Below are positions 15,226 through 24,927 of a DNA stretch of 47,286 bases, one piece after another (positions within the stretch are counted from its first letter, which is position 1; each line of letters starts with the position of its first letter). Under the pieces are notes generated by a model. It was not told the origin of the DNA, ran no database searches, and was given only the letters and a program-made list of their open reading frames with translations. The translations under genes and the position numbers were made by a program. This DNA comes from Eisenbergiella sp900555195 (GTDB taxonomy: Bacteria; Bacillota; Clostridia; Lachnospirales; Lachnospiraceae), in contig CABUMH010000018.1 of NCBI GenBank assembly GCA_902492555.1, positions 1 to 47,286 of the forward strand. The letters are read 5' to 3'.

Positions 15226-16665
15226 ATGAGATTCAGGATTGTAAAGGATAAGGAGTTCTACCGGCAGGTTTTATCTATTATGCTCCCCGTGGCCTTGCAG
15301 CAGGCGATTAATATGGGCGTGAACATGATGGATACGGTAATGGTGGGAAGTCTTGGGGAGGCCGCGCTTTCCGCGTCCAGCCTGGCAAATCAGTATTATC
15401 AGTTTTTCAATATTTTCTGTATGGGAATCATAGGAGGGGCCAGTGTGCTGGCATCTCAGTATTGGGGAGCGGGGGAGAAGGAAAAGGTACGGGAGACGTT
15501 TAACCTGGCGCTGAAGCTGACCCTTTGTGTCTGCGTTTTTTTTGCGCTCCTGACCTGGTTTTTCCCTCGTCAGATCATGGCGATTTATACTTCCGAAGAG
15601 GCGGTAATCGAACAAGGGGCAAACTATCTGTCTATTACCGCGTTTATTTTCGTAATTCACGGAACAAGCTTTGTGGCGGCGCTCTTAATGCGCGCCGTGG
15701 GAAAACCGAGACTCGGGCTGGCGGTTTCGGTCGTCTCTTTTTTTGTCAACATTATTGCGAATTATATTTTTATTTTCGGAAAATTCGGCGCGCCGCGTAT
15801 GGAGATCGCCGGTGCGGCTTTGGGGACGCTGATTGCCAGGACGTTTGAATTTGCGATTACTTTTATCTATATTTTTGCAATCGATCAGTCGCTGGGACTG
15901 CGTCCCCGCCATTTGAAAAAGCTCCCCTCCGCGTCCTTTTTCAAAAATTATTTCCGGCTCGGCGCTCCTGTGCTGGTTTCCGATTCCCTCCTGGGGCTGG
16001 GAGGAAACCTCGTATCCATTGTTATGGGGCATATGGGCTCCGCCGTGGTGGCGGCGAACGCGATATGCATGGTGATCGACAGGCTGTGCACCGTGGTGAT
16101 CCAGGGAATTTCCAATGCCTCAGGAATCATCATCGGCAATACGATCGGGTGTGGAAGGAAAGAAAAAGCGATAGAGCAGGGAGAGACATTTTACCTACTG
16201 AGCATGGGCTTTGGGCTGATCGCGGCGGCGCTTGTACTCATCGTGGGTCCGCTTACTGTTTCCATTTATGCCTTGACGGAGGAAACGGTCATCCTGACGC
16301 ATGAGATGATGGACGCTTATGCCTTTATCATTTTTTTCCAGTGCATCCAGTCGGTTATGACCAAGGGGGTTCTGCGCGGCGGAGGGGATACGAAGTTCCT
16401 GATGGCGGCGGATATCCTGTTTATGTGGCTTATTTCCATTCCTCTGGGAGCGGCGGGCGGATTGGTTTTGGGATGGCCAGCATGGTTTGTGACAATCTGC
16501 CTGCGGATTGATTATGTGATAAAATCCGTCTGGTGTATTGCGCGGCTTGTTTCCGGCAAATGGATTCATGAGGTGGAGGGCCTGAAGGAAACGGGAAAAA
16601 GGGAGGCTGAGTTAACCATAGAAAAGATGGGTATCGGAAAAGATGGGGGACGGACAGAAAAATGA
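15226..16665 (+). CDS. MATE-family exporter in the carbohydrate locus
   Basis: A 479-residue twelve-helix MATE protein, with L-P-V-A-L-Q-Q-A-I-N and M-M-D-T-V-M-V-G in the first helices. It is related to, but distinct from, the MATE at 4161. AAAGGGGGC precedes the ATG. Its stop overlaps the kinase start (ATGA), so it is co-transcribed with the two-component system, and its promoter carries the locus motif. An exporter within a sugar-uptake locus suggests removal of a freed non-sugar part, such as a phenolic acid released by the esterases. That role is inferred. Confidence 0.9.
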   Translation: MRFRIVKDKEFYRQVLSIMLPVALQQAINMGVNMMDTVMVGSLGEAALSASSLANQYYQFFNIFCMGIIGGASVLASQYWGAGEKEKVRETFNLALKLTLCVCVFFALLTWFFPRQIMAIYTSEEAVIEQGANYLSITAFIFVIHGTSFVAALLMRAVGKPRLGLAVSVVSFFVNIIANYIFIFGKFGAPRMEIAGAALGTLIARTFEFAITFIYIFAIDQSLGLRPRHLKKLPSASFFKNYFRLGAPVLVSDSLLGLGGNLVSIVMGHMGSAVVAANAICMVIDRLCTVVIQGISNASGIIIGNTIGCGRKEKAIEQGETFYLLSMGFGLIAAALVLIVGPLTVSIYALTEETVILTHEMMDAYAFIIFFQCIQSVMTKGVLRGGGDTKFLMAADILFMWLISIPLGAAGGLVLGWPAWFVTICLRIDYVIKSVWCIARLVSGKWIHEVEGLKETGKREAELTIEKMGIGKDGGRTEK

Positions 16666-18377
16666 ATGTGCTGCGGTTAAAAAGAAAGAAATCCATAAAA
16701 GGATATCTGCTGTTGGGAGGTATCGCCGGTTCTGCATTGCTATTGCTGCTGTTGCTTGGGTTCGGCTGCTATATCATCCTGCATTACAGGCATCTGTATC
16801 TGCGGGATCATGCGGCCATGACATCAGCCTATGCGCAGCGGCTTGCGCAGGATCTTGGCTCAATGGAGACTTATGTGAAGAATCTGTACGGAAGCAATGT
16901 CCATTATCAGATGTTGAAGCGATCCCAGATTTCGGAGAACCAATGGGTTCTTGCCACTTATTATTTAAAGAATAATTTTGGAAGCAAAGCGGATAATCTG
17001 GATTTTTCCGGCGGGGTGTTTTATTACGATGAGGAATGGAACGCCCTTTACAGCCAGTTCAGCAGTTTTCCATATGCAGGGGATCTTTACCGTTTAAATC
17101 AGGCGGTTAAGGAAAAGGTGAGCTCCTGCGTGCAGGAAAGAATGCCCTGCGAAGAGAGGGTTCTCTACGAGGGGGAGAGCTATCTGATCTATATTCTGGG
17201 AGACAGAGGAAAATTTCTGGGATATGCGGTCAATCTGTCCAGATATTTTGCGGTTATGGAAGATGTGCAGCTGATTCTTGCCGACGGAAAAGGAGATATT
17301 CTGGTAAATCAGGGAGAGGCCTTTCTGGAGGAGCATGCCATAAGGGAGAGGCTGGAGGGTCGTTCTAAGGGAGCCGGACTGACTTATATGATTTCAGAAG
17401 AAGCCGTGGAAGGCTCGGATCTGACGCTGATGCTCATTCACAAGGACGGAAGGCTGGCATTCTGGAGACAGCCGGAATTCTGGCTGCTGTGCATTCTGGT
17501 TCCGCTTCTGGCATTTGCCCTGCTGTGGGAGGTCTACCGGCTGGTCAAGAGGATCATCTATCAGCCGATCGATCATTTCGTCCACCGTCTGACGGAGATG
17601 AAGGGAGGGGAAACGGCAGAAGGGTTCCGGGCGGAGCCGGGAGAGAACCGGCTTGAGGAAATCAGGACAATTAATGAGAAGTTGGACGAGTTGATCTGCG
17701 AGATGGGATGGCTGGAGCAGGAAAAGTATAAAAAAGAAAAGGAGGCCAACGCGGCGCTGCTACAATACTATCAGCTGCAGGTAAGACCGCATTTTTTCCT
17801 GAACTGTCTGAATATTATGGCCTCTTTGCTGAATGAAAATGATCTGGAGACGGTGAAGACGATGATTTTTTCCGTTTCCAGGCATTTCAGATATGTATTT
17901 CAGGATACGGACAGCCTGGTTTCTTTGGGAGAAGAACTGGAGGAGGTGCGCTCTTACTGCAATATATATGTGATAAAAAACGCCGTGCCCATCCTGCTCC
18001 AGATGAAGCCGGGAGAAGGGACCGCTTCCTGCCGGATCCCGATTCTGTGCATCCAGACCTTTGTGGAGAATTCTGTGAAATACGCGATGAAAAAGGACAG
18101 GGTGCTTTCCATCACCATTATGTCGGATATCATAAGGGATGACGGGGAAGAGTATCTCAGAATTCATATTGCAGATAATGGGGACGGCTATCAGCCGCAG
18201 CAACTGGAGAGGCTGAACCGGCCTGTGACGGAATTCCAGTATCATTCCGCACAGGTAGGGATAGACAATATGAAATACCGGATTTATCTGCTGTATGGGA
18301 AAGGAGCCAGGCTTTATTTCTTTAACAGCCCCGCCGGAGGAGCTGCTACGGAAATTCTGCTGCCGCAAAGAGTATGA
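16662..18377 (+). CDS. YesM-like sensor histidine kinase
   Basis: A 571-residue membrane kinase. TM1 is at about 15-42, an extracellular sensor domain at 43-268, and TM2 at 270-292, followed by a HAMP-like region. The His-kinase domain has Q-V-R-P-H-F-F-L-N (phospho-acceptor His377), and the ATPase domain has E-N-S-V-K-Y-A and A-D-N-G-D-G-Y. This is the YesM family, which pairs with YesN-type regulators beside sugar ABC transporters in Firmicutes. It overlaps both neighbours by 4 bases (ATGA). The ligand is probably a sugar, sensed directly or through a binding protein. Confidence 0.93.
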   Translation: MNVLRLKRKKSIKGYLLLGGIAGSALLLLLLLGFGCYIILHYRHLYLRDHAAMTSAYAQRLAQDLGSMETYVKNLYGSNVHYQMLKRSQISENQWVLATYYLKNNFGSKADNLDFSGGVFYYDEEWNALYSQFSSFPYAGDLYRLNQAVKEKVSSCVQERMPCEERVLYEGESYLIYILGDRGKFLGYAVNLSRYFAVMEDVQLILADGKGDILVNQGEAFLEEHAIRERLEGRSKGAGLTYMISEEAVEGSDLTLMLIHKDGRLAFWRQPEFWLLCILVPLLAFALLWEVYRLVKRIIYQPIDHFVHRLTEMKGGETAEGFRAEPGENRLEEIRTINEKLDELICEMGWLEQEKYKKEKEANAALLQYYQLQVRPHFFLNCLNIMASLLNENDLETVKTMIFSVSRHFRYVFQDTDSLVSLGEELEEVRSYCNIYVIKNAVPILLQMKPGEGTASCRIPILCIQTFVENSVKYAMKKDRVLSITIMSDIIRDDGEEYLRIHIADNGDGYQPQQLERLNRPVTEFQYHSAQVGIDNMKYRIYLLYGKGARLYFFNSPAGGAATEILLPQRV

Positions 18378-19975
18378 ATATTTTGATTGTGGACGATGAG
18401 ATGACGGTGTTAAAAACGGTGTATTCCCAGCTTCTGGGGATGGGGCTGAAGGCCGGCAGAATCGATACGGCAAACAGCGCCAGGGAAGCAAGAGAGAGAA
18501 TGGAGCGCTATGAATATCAGATCCTTTTGTGCGATATCGTTATGCCGGAAATGGACGGGATCACGTTTGCAAAATGGGCGTTGGAGAATTACCGGGATAT
18601 TAAGATCATTTTCCTGACGGCATATGCGGATATCAAGTATATGAAAGAGGCTATTTCCATGCAGAGCTTCGATTATGTGCTGCAGCCTGTCAGCACACAG
18701 GAGCTGCGCGACGTCGTCGAACGGGCGGTTTCCCAGATTAAGATCGAAAGAAAAAACAGGGAACTGATGAACAAAGGCGCGTTCTTCCAGACGCATGAAG
18801 AAAATATTCTGGAGACGGGAACCCTTCATTATCTGGAGGGAAAAGAGACGGAAAATTTCTATATCAGAAGGTTGATTGCCGGCCATAGCAGAAACAACCA
18901 GGGAGAATCTCTCTATTTGCCGGTTCTTGTGCAGATTCTGCAGACACAGAAGAACCTGGAAGGGATTGAACGGCCGATTCTGCGCTTGATTTACGGGAAT
19001 ATCCTGGATGAGGTCTTCCAGGAACTGAAGGTGTTTAATATCATTTTGCTGGAGGAAAACAGCAGGGATTTTATGATGCTGCTGTATTGGAAACGGGAAT
19101 TTTCTTATCAGGAAAAGGGGCTGGCCGAGAAGCTGGAACGCTTCCGGATTCTGGCATACCGCGTCCTTTTGACGGAAGTAGCGATATATTGCGGAAAAAT
19201 CTGTCCTCCGGAAGAACTGGCGGCATGCTCGAAGCCGCTTTTTGAGGAGAAAAGGAACAATGTGGGCCGGGAAAGCAGGGTATTTCTGTACGGAGAAAAG
19301 GAGCCGGGAAGCGAAAGCAATTCATACCGGATACAGCTCAATACATGGAAAAAACTGCTGGATCAGGAGCGGTTTGACGATTTTAAGGACAGCATTCTTT
19401 CTTATATCCACCGGGAAGGCCATGGACGGATGAAAGCGTCCGGCCTGATGAATCTGCATCAGAGCGTGACGCAGCTTTTGCTGGTCTATCTTATCAACCA
19501 TCAGATCGGAAGCGAGTATATTTTTGATGGGGATCTACCATATCTGACTTATATGAACGCTTGGCAGGGGTATGATTTATTTGAAAGGGCGCTGACGCAT
19601 ATTATGGAAAGACTGCGCGAGATTATGGGGAAGGATGAAACCAGGGATGCAGTGGAGGAAGCGATTCAATATATCAGACAGTACCTGGACAGGGATCTTT
19701 CCGTGTCGGAGATAGCGGAGTATGTGGGGCTGAACCCGGAATACCTGACGAAGCTGTTTAAGAAAAACACAGGATCCACCTTAAAGGAATATATCGTAAA
19801 CGAGAAGATGGAATCTGCCAAGATTCTGCTTGCCACCACGACGCTTCCGGTTACCCTGATATCCAGCCATGTGGGATACGGCAATTATTCCAACTTTACG
19901 CGAAGCTTTAAGCACCTTGCAGGCTGCACTCCCATGGAATACCGAAAGATGGCCCAGAATCAGAAAATGCAATAG
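18374..19975 (+). CDS. YesN-like response regulator, AraC-type DNA-binding domain
   Basis: A 533-residue regulator. The receiver domain (1-120) has D7-D8, the phosphorylated Asp54 in L-L-C-D-I-V-M-P-E-M-D-G, and a Lys/Tyr switch region. A middle domain without assignment follows (about 130-420). Two helix-turn-helix motifs of the AraC family occupy about 430-530: D-L-S-V-S-E-I-A-E-Y-V-G-L and V-G-Y-G-N-Y-S-N-F-T-R-S-F-K. It is coupled to the kinase gene (ATGA) and lies directly before promoter site 2, so it is the obvious candidate to bind the shared motif. Confidence 0.93.
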   Translation: MNILIVDDEMTVLKTVYSQLLGMGLKAGRIDTANSAREARERMERYEYQILLCDIVMPEMDGITFAKWALENYRDIKIIFLTAYADIKYMKEAISMQSFDYVLQPVSTQELRDVVERAVSQIKIERKNRELMNKGAFFQTHEENILETGTLHYLEGKETENFYIRRLIAGHSRNNQGESLYLPVLVQILQTQKNLEGIERPILRLIYGNILDEVFQELKVFNIILLEENSRDFMMLLYWKREFSYQEKGLAEKLERFRILAYRVLLTEVAIYCGKICPPEELAACSKPLFEEKRNNVGRESRVFLYGEKEPGSESNSYRIQLNTWKKLLDQERFDDFKDSILSYIHREGHGRMKASGLMNLHQSVTQLLLVYLINHQIGSEYIFDGDLPYLTYMNAWQGYDLFERALTHIMERLREIMGKDETRDAVEEAIQYIRQYLDRDLSVSEIAEYVGLNPEYLTKLFKKNTGSTLKEYIVNEKMESAKILLATTTLPVTLISSHVGYGNYSNFTRSFKHLAGCTPMEYRKMAQNQKMQ

Positions 19976-19982
19976 GGGCGTT

Positions 19983-20022
19983 CTGATTTTGCATATTTTT
20001 TGCCGTCTGATTTGAATAGAAT
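19983..20022 (+). promoter_or_regulatory. Promoter with the locus motif, site 2 (ABC transporter unit)
   Basis: CTG at 19983, GCATAT at 19991, CTG at 20007 and TAGAAT at 20017-20022. Spacing equals that of sites 1 and 3. It begins 7 bp after the regulator stop codon and 51 bp (from the -10) before the binding-protein start. Confidence 0.6.
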
Positions 20023-20067
20023 AGGCTTATCAGAAAACCGGACAAAACAAAGAAAAGGAGGTAGCTT

Positions 20068-21630
20068 ATGGGAAAGAAATTGGCGGCATTGATTCTCGTA
20101 GCGGCAATGACGGCCTCTTTGCTGGGCTGTGCGGCCAAAACAGAGCCGGACACAGACAGCCAGGCGGCAGGAGGCGCGGGGTCCCCGGCAGAAGGCGCGG
20201 TGGAAGAAGCGGAAAGCGAGGAAGAATTCCAGGTGGCGGAGAACCCGGACGACTGGCCGGTCGTAACGGTACAGGTAACGGTGCTGAGCGAAATGCCGGA
20301 CGAACAGATAGTGGAGGATGCACTGAACGAATATCTGGTGTCCATTAACGCGGGAGTAAAGGCGGATATGGTGCAGATGAATATGGGGGATCTTTCCACA
20401 CAGCTGACACTGCTTCTGTCTGACAACCAGCAACCGCTGGATCTGTTCTGCTGGAGGTTCTATTCTACGCTGGACGGCTGCGTGAAAAACGAGCAGTGCA
20501 TTTCCCTGGAACCGTATCTGGACGTATATCCTGATCTGTGGGAAATGTATCCGGAGTTGGTTTTAAAAACACAGCAGGTCGGTGGCGTACAGTATGCCGT
20601 TCCTTCCGTGGACAGCTATGCGACATACGAGGTCTATGCGCTGAGAAAGGATGTGGCGGAGGAGCTGGGAATCGCCGACAGGGACGGGGAACGCATTACT
20701 CTGGAAGAGATGACCCAGATCATGAAGGATGCCAAGGCCCTTCATCCGGAATACGCTTATATCTGCAATACGAACGATGAACCGGTGATTGGGATTGACA
20801 GCCTCGGGAACAGCAACTGGCTGGGCGTTCTCATGAACCGCGGCGTAGGGACGACGGAAATCGTGAACCTTTATGAGACGGAGGAATGGCGTGATTTCTG
20901 CTATCTGATGAAGGAATGGAATGAAGCGGGACTGATGGTGGACGATCCGCTGAACAATGATATGTCGATTTCGCAGTACAATAACGGCGTTTCCGCAGGA
21001 ACCTATCTTGGAGGATACAGCCCGGACTATATTAAGGCCCTGATTGCTTACAGTCCTTATGAACCGGTGGAATTCCAGCTGACGGATCTGGTGGGGACGA
21101 GCGCTTCCGTCCTGGGAGGCTGGATGGTTTCCACTGTCTGCAAGAATCCGGACGCGGCGATGAAGCTGCTGTATCTGATGTCTACGGATGAAACGGTAGC
21201 CAGATATTTTATCCTGGGAATCGAAGGAGTGCACTATACAGTGGACGAGAAGGGGATTGCCCGCAGGCCTGAAGGAGTGACGCAGAGCAACAGCACCTGG
21301 AATCAGGACTGCCCATGGTTTTATCCGAATCAGTGCCTGAGCATTCCGCTGGAGACGGAGATGACCACCTATTATACGGACATGCTGGAAGCGCCACAAA
21401 ATGCGGAATTTTCAGAGGCGATGGGATTTATCTTTGACAGCGCTCCGGTATATGACCAGATGGCGGCATGTACGACGATTGTGGCGGAATACAGGGACGC
21501 CCTGTTGTACGGCTTGGTGGATGTGGACTCGTATCTGGAAAAATTCAACGCGGATTTGAAGGCGGCGGGGATCGATGAGATCATCGCGGAAGAGCAGAAG
21601 CAATTTGACGCCTGGCGCGCCGCGCAGTAA
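20068..21630 (+). CDS. Sugar ABC transporter substrate-binding lipoprotein 1
   Basis: A 520-residue lipoprotein: signal peptide with lipobox L-L-G-C (Cys21), then an acidic linker and a family-1 type solute-binding fold. It should sit on the outer face of the membrane and deliver an oligosaccharide to the permeases that follow. AAAGGAGG precedes the ATG. A hairpin with a T-run separates it from the permease genes, a common way to make more binding protein than permease. It is a close paralogue of 24928-26451, with some stretches nearly identical at the DNA level. Confidence 0.93.
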   Translation: MGKKLAALILVAAMTASLLGCAAKTEPDTDSQAAGGAGSPAEGAVEEAESEEEFQVAENPDDWPVVTVQVTVLSEMPDEQIVEDALNEYLVSINAGVKADMVQMNMGDLSTQLTLLLSDNQQPLDLFCWRFYSTLDGCVKNEQCISLEPYLDVYPDLWEMYPELVLKTQQVGGVQYAVPSVDSYATYEVYALRKDVAEELGIADRDGERITLEEMTQIMKDAKALHPEYAYICNTNDEPVIGIDSLGNSNWLGVLMNRGVGTTEIVNLYETEEWRDFCYLMKEWNEAGLMVDDPLNNDMSISQYNNGVSAGTYLGGYSPDYIKALIAYSPYEPVEFQLTDLVGTSASVLGGWMVSTVCKNPDAAMKLLYLMSTDETVARYFILGIEGVHYTVDEKGIARRPEGVTQSNSTWNQDCPWFYPNQCLSIPLETEMTTYYTDMLEAPQNAEFSEAMGFIFDSAPVYDQMAACTTIVAEYRDALLYGLVDVDSYLEKFNADLKAAGIDEIIAEEQKQFDAWRAAQ

Positions 21631-21648
21631 GCGGGCAGGAAAGCAGAT

Positions 21649-21681
21649 GCCGGCCATAGACGGCTATGGCCGGCGTTTTTT
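21649..21681 (+). terminator. Attenuating terminator between binding protein and permeases
   Basis: GCCGGCCATAG (21649-21659) pairs perfectly with CTATGGCCGGC (21664-21674), followed by GTTTTTTG. The permease genes have no promoter of their own after it, so it probably acts as a partial terminator. Confidence 0.85.
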
Positions 21682-21711
21682 GTAAGAATGGAAGAAGGGT
21701 GGGATAAGAAA

Positions 21712-22668
21712 ATGTCTGAAAAAGGAAGCTTTAAGAAAAAGACGGCCTCCAAAAGCCAGACAAAGAGAAAGCTGAAGAAGTATGCGCCTTTATATCTGTG
21801 CGCGGTTCCCGGTTTTCTGTATTTGATTATCAACAATTATCTCCCGATGGGAGGATTGATTCTCGCATTTAAAAAATACAGCTTTGCTAAGGGAATTCTG
21901 GACAGTCCCTGGAACGGTTTGAGCAATTTTACTTATCTGTTCGGTTCCAAATGGGCGAGAATCATGTTCCGCAATACGATCGGCTACAATATTGCATTTC
22001 TGATTTTAGGGACGGTTTTTGCGATTTTTGTGGCGATCCTGCTGAATGAGGTACGAAGAAAAGGGGTACAGCAGATTTACCAGACGACTATCCTGATTCC
22101 TCACCTGGTCAGCACGGTTCTGATCGGTTATCTGGTATTTGCCTTTTTGTCCAGCACGAACGGTTTTATTAACAAAGGGATTCTGGAGCCGCTTGGCAGG
22201 GAAGGGGTTCAGTGGTATACGGAAGCGAAGTACTGGCCGGTGATTCTCGTGATCGTACAGCTGTGGAGAAGCTTTGGGTTTCAGAGTATTGTGTATTTCG
22301 CGACGATTATCGGATTCGACAAAACCTATTATGAAGCGGCTGTTGTGGACGGCGCTACCGCATGGCAGCAGATCAGCAGGATTACGCTGCCCATGCTGAA
22401 GCCTACTGTCATTATTCTGACCATTATGGCCCTGGGAAGAATGTTTGCCTCTGATTTCGGCCTGTTCTATCAGGTGCCGCAGAACAGCGGGCTGCTGTAT
22501 TCGACGACCACGACGATCGATACCTTTGTATACCGTACGCTGATGCAGGATCACGATGTGGGGCGTTCCCTTGCGGCAGGATTCCTGCAGTCGATTCTCG
22601 GTTTCTGTGTGGTAATGCTTACGAATGCGATTGTGCGCAAGATCGAACCTGACAGCGCATTATTCTAG
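21712..22668 (+). CDS. Sugar ABC transporter permease, LplB type
   Basis: A 318-residue inner-membrane permease with six predicted helices. The EAA loop is in Y-E-A-A-V-V-D-G-A-T-A-W-Q-Q, where the ATPase docks. It belongs to the LplB/YtcQ-linked group that works with YesM/YesN systems. The ATG at 21712 has GGGTGGG upstream at a good distance. The ATG at 21688 lacks a ribosome binding site. The second permease starts 12 bases after its stop. No ATPase gene is nearby, so a shared MsmX-type ATPase elsewhere is expected. Confidence 0.92.
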   Translation: MSEKGSFKKKTASKSQTKRKLKKYAPLYLCAVPGFLYLIINNYLPMGGLILAFKKYSFAKGILDSPWNGLSNFTYLFGSKWARIMFRNTIGYNIAFLILGTVFAIFVAILLNEVRRKGVQQIYQTTILIPHLVSTVLIGYLVFAFLSSTNGFINKGILEPLGREGVQWYTEAKYWPVILVIVQLWRSFGFQSIVYFATIIGFDKTYYEAAVVDGATAWQQISRITLPMLKPTVIILTIMALGRMFASDFGLFYQVPQNSGLLYSTTTTIDTFVYRTLMQDHDVGRSLAAGFLQSILGFCVVMLTNAIVRKIEPDSALF

Positions 22669-22680
22669 GGAGGTGGTAAA

Positions 22681-23571
22681 ATGGCCGGAACAAACCGTTT
22701 TTTTCGATTTTTTGCAAATTTTATTCTGGTGATCCTGACGCTTTGCTGCCTTTTGCCGTTTATCCTGCTGATTACGGCTTCCATCACCGATGAAGCGACC
22801 CTGACCCTGTACGGGTATTCTTTTTTTCCACAGAAAATTAATTTCCGTGCGTATGAATATCTGTTCCAGTCTGCAGGAAAGATCGCGAGGGCGTACGGCG
22901 TAACGGTGGTGGTGACGGCGGTTGGCACGACTTTGAACGTGACGATGACGACGTTTATGGCCTATTTGTTGTCCAAGCAGGATCTGCCGGGAAGGAACTT
23001 TTTATCCTTCTTTATCTTTTTTACCATGCTTTTTTCTGGAGGAATGGTTCCTTCCTATATCATCTGGAGCCAGTACATGCAGGTGGGCGACAGCCTTCTG
23101 GGACTGCTGCTTCCGAATCTGGCCCTGGGAGCCTACAACGTGATTCTGATGAGAACTTATTTTACTACAAATGTGCCGAAGGATATTCTGGAAGCTGCGG
23201 AGATGGATTCCTGCAGCGAGCTGGGAATGCTGTTTCGGATCGCGATCCCGCTTTCCAAGCCGATGCTTTCCACGGTTGCCCTGTTTTCCGCGCTGGCTTA
23301 CTGGAACGACTGGATCAACGGCCTGTATTACCTGACGCGAAGGAGCGATCTGTATTCCATTCAGAACGTTCTGAATTCCATGATGAACAATGTACAGTTC
23401 TTAAAGGAAAATACGCTGGATGCAAGCAGCGCGCAGATTACGACCCAGATCCCCACGTCTGGGGTGAGGATGGCAATTGCGGTGATATCCGTACTTCCGA
23501 TCATGGTCATTTACCCCTTCTTCCAGAAGGCTTTTATCAAGGGAATTGTTATCGGCGGCGTGAAGGGCTGA
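22681..23571 (+). CDS. Sugar ABC transporter permease, second subunit (YtcP/MalG type)
   Basis: A 296-residue inner-membrane permease with six helices. The EAA loop E-A-A-E-M-D-S-C-S-E-L-G lies at about 178-189 and the C-terminus ends with a short helix and G-V-K-G, characteristic of the CUT1 family second subunit. GGGAGGTGG precedes the ATG. It forms the heterodimeric channel with the upstream permease. The next gene starts 68 bases later. Confidence 0.92.
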   Translation: MAGTNRFFRFFANFILVILTLCCLLPFILLITASITDEATLTLYGYSFFPQKINFRAYEYLFQSAGKIARAYGVTVVVTAVGTTLNVTMTTFMAYLLSKQDLPGRNFLSFFIFFTMLFSGGMVPSYIIWSQYMQVGDSLLGLLLPNLALGAYNVILMRTYFTTNVPKDILEAAEMDSCSELGMLFRIAIPLSKPMLSTVALFSALAYWNDWINGLYYLTRRSDLYSIQNVLNSMMNNVQFLKENTLDASSAQITTQIPTSGVRMAIAVISVLPIMVIYPFFQKAFIKGIVIGGVKG

Positions 23572-23639
23572 TGGAACGCTGTGACGGTTCGGTTTTAGCT
23601 GGATTTCGTCGGCAAATGCGCAAAAAGGAGGGACGGGCC

Positions 23640-24830
23640 ATGACGATTGATGGAAAAATGATACATGATTCGCTGTATGCGCAAAACGGAGGACACATTC
23701 CTAAGGAGGGAGGAAGTTGCTCCATCCTTCTGAAGAAAAGATATGATAGCGTTGTGTTTTGCCCCGGAGAGCCTTTTGTAGGGCAGAGGGGACCGGGTAC
23801 AATGTATCCAAGATGTATCTGCCTGGAGCATAACGAGGAGAAAAACGGGACGCTCTTGGCAACAATGGAATATTATACGAAAGATGTGCCCGTTTTCCCG
23901 ATTTATGAGAGCACGGATGAGGCGCACAGCTGGCAGTATCTAAGCTGCGTAGAGGATACGCAGCTGGGGTACGGCTGCCGCTTTCAGCCCCACTTATTTG
24001 AGCTTCCCTGCGATATGGGAAGACTGAAGGAGGGGACGATTCTGTGCGCAGGGAATATGATCCCGCAGAATATGGGCATGACGGCGCTGCATTTGTATCA
24101 AAGTAGCGATGCGGGGAAAACCTGGGAATTTGTTAGCGAGATCGTGCGGGGAGAGAATGACGAAAAGCATGTGATGGGGCTTCCGGTGTGGGAACCCTTC
24201 CTGCTGCAGTCGCCGGATGGGAGGTTGTTCTGCTATTATTCGGACGAGAGGTATAAAGACCGCGGAAATTATAATCAGCTGCTGGCACACAAAGTATCGG
24301 AAGATGGAGGTTATACCTGGGGAGAAGAGAAAATAGACGTTGCCTTTGCAGACGGTATTCTGCGTCCTGGTATGCCTGTCGTCGCTTATCTGCCAAACGG
24401 AAAATTTATTATGGTATACGAGATGGTAAATCAGGACAGGATTCCGGTATACTTCCGCATTTCTGATTCCATGGACGATTGGGGAAAGCCCGACTTTATA
24501 GGAAATCCGATTATCGCGGCGGATGGAAGTTATCTGACGGGAACGCCCTATGTGGCGTGGATTGACAAGGGCGGAGAAAATGGGACGATTCTGGCAACAG
24601 GAAGAGGCTTTTCCCATATTTTTGCGAATTCGGAAATGGGGATGGGATTCTGGGAAAAGATGGAGAGCCTGATTCCCATTGACAACAATTATTCCTATAC
24701 GGGCTACAGCCAGTGCTTGATTCCTCTGCAGGGAGGCGCAAGGATCTTAAATGTCAGTCCCCGCCAGATATCAGACAGGCAGGCGCTGATTGAGGCGGCG
24801 GTTGCGGATGTGTATGTGCGGGCGCTGTGA
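23640..24830 (+). CDS. BNR/Asp-box beta-propeller glycosidase-like protein (GH93-like)
   Basis: A 396-residue protein without a signal peptide. At least three Asp-box motifs (SxDxGxxW) are visible: S-T-D-E-A-H-S-W, S-S-D-A-G-K-T-W and S-E-D-G-G-Y-T-W, as in sialidase-fold six-bladed propellers. In an arabinofuranose locus the nearest functional guess is a GH93 exo-arabinanase, which has this fold. A sialidase is less likely because the FRIP-type arginine triad is not evident. The start at 23640 has AAGGAGG (23625-23631). An upstream in-frame start at 23571 has no support. It is probably co-transcribed with the permeases. Confidence 0.7.
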   Translation: MTIDGKMIHDSLYAQNGGHIPKEGGSCSILLKKRYDSVVFCPGEPFVGQRGPGTMYPRCICLEHNEEKNGTLLATMEYYTKDVPVFPIYESTDEAHSWQYLSCVEDTQLGYGCRFQPHLFELPCDMGRLKEGTILCAGNMIPQNMGMTALHLYQSSDAGKTWEFVSEIVRGENDEKHVMGLPVWEPFLLQSPDGRLFCYYSDERYKDRGNYNQLLAHKVSEDGGYTWGEEKIDVAFADGILRPGMPVVAYLPNGKFIMVYEMVNQDRIPVYFRISDSMDDWGKPDFIGNPIIAADGSYLTGTPYVAWIDKGGENGTILATGRGFSHIFANSEMGMGFWEKMESLIPIDNNYSYTGYSQCLIPLQGGARILNVSPRQISDRQALIEAAVADVYVRAL

Positions 24831-24857
24831 GGGAACAGAATCTGCTACAGGAGATAT

Positions 24858-24897
24858 CTGAAAATGAATATTTTAGGCGGAGAAAAGACGGTATGAT
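24858..24897 (+). promoter_or_regulatory. Promoter with the locus motif, site 4 (second binding-protein unit)
   Basis: CTG at 24858, GAATAT at 24866 and TATGAT at 24892-24897. The CTG-to-hexamer and hexamer-to--10 distances equal those of sites 1-3. The second CTG is missing, so this site may be weaker. It lies 36 bp (from the -10 start) before the start codon. Confidence 0.45.
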
Positions 24898-24927
24898 ATT
24901 CCTATCAAAGGAAAGGAAGGAAATGTT

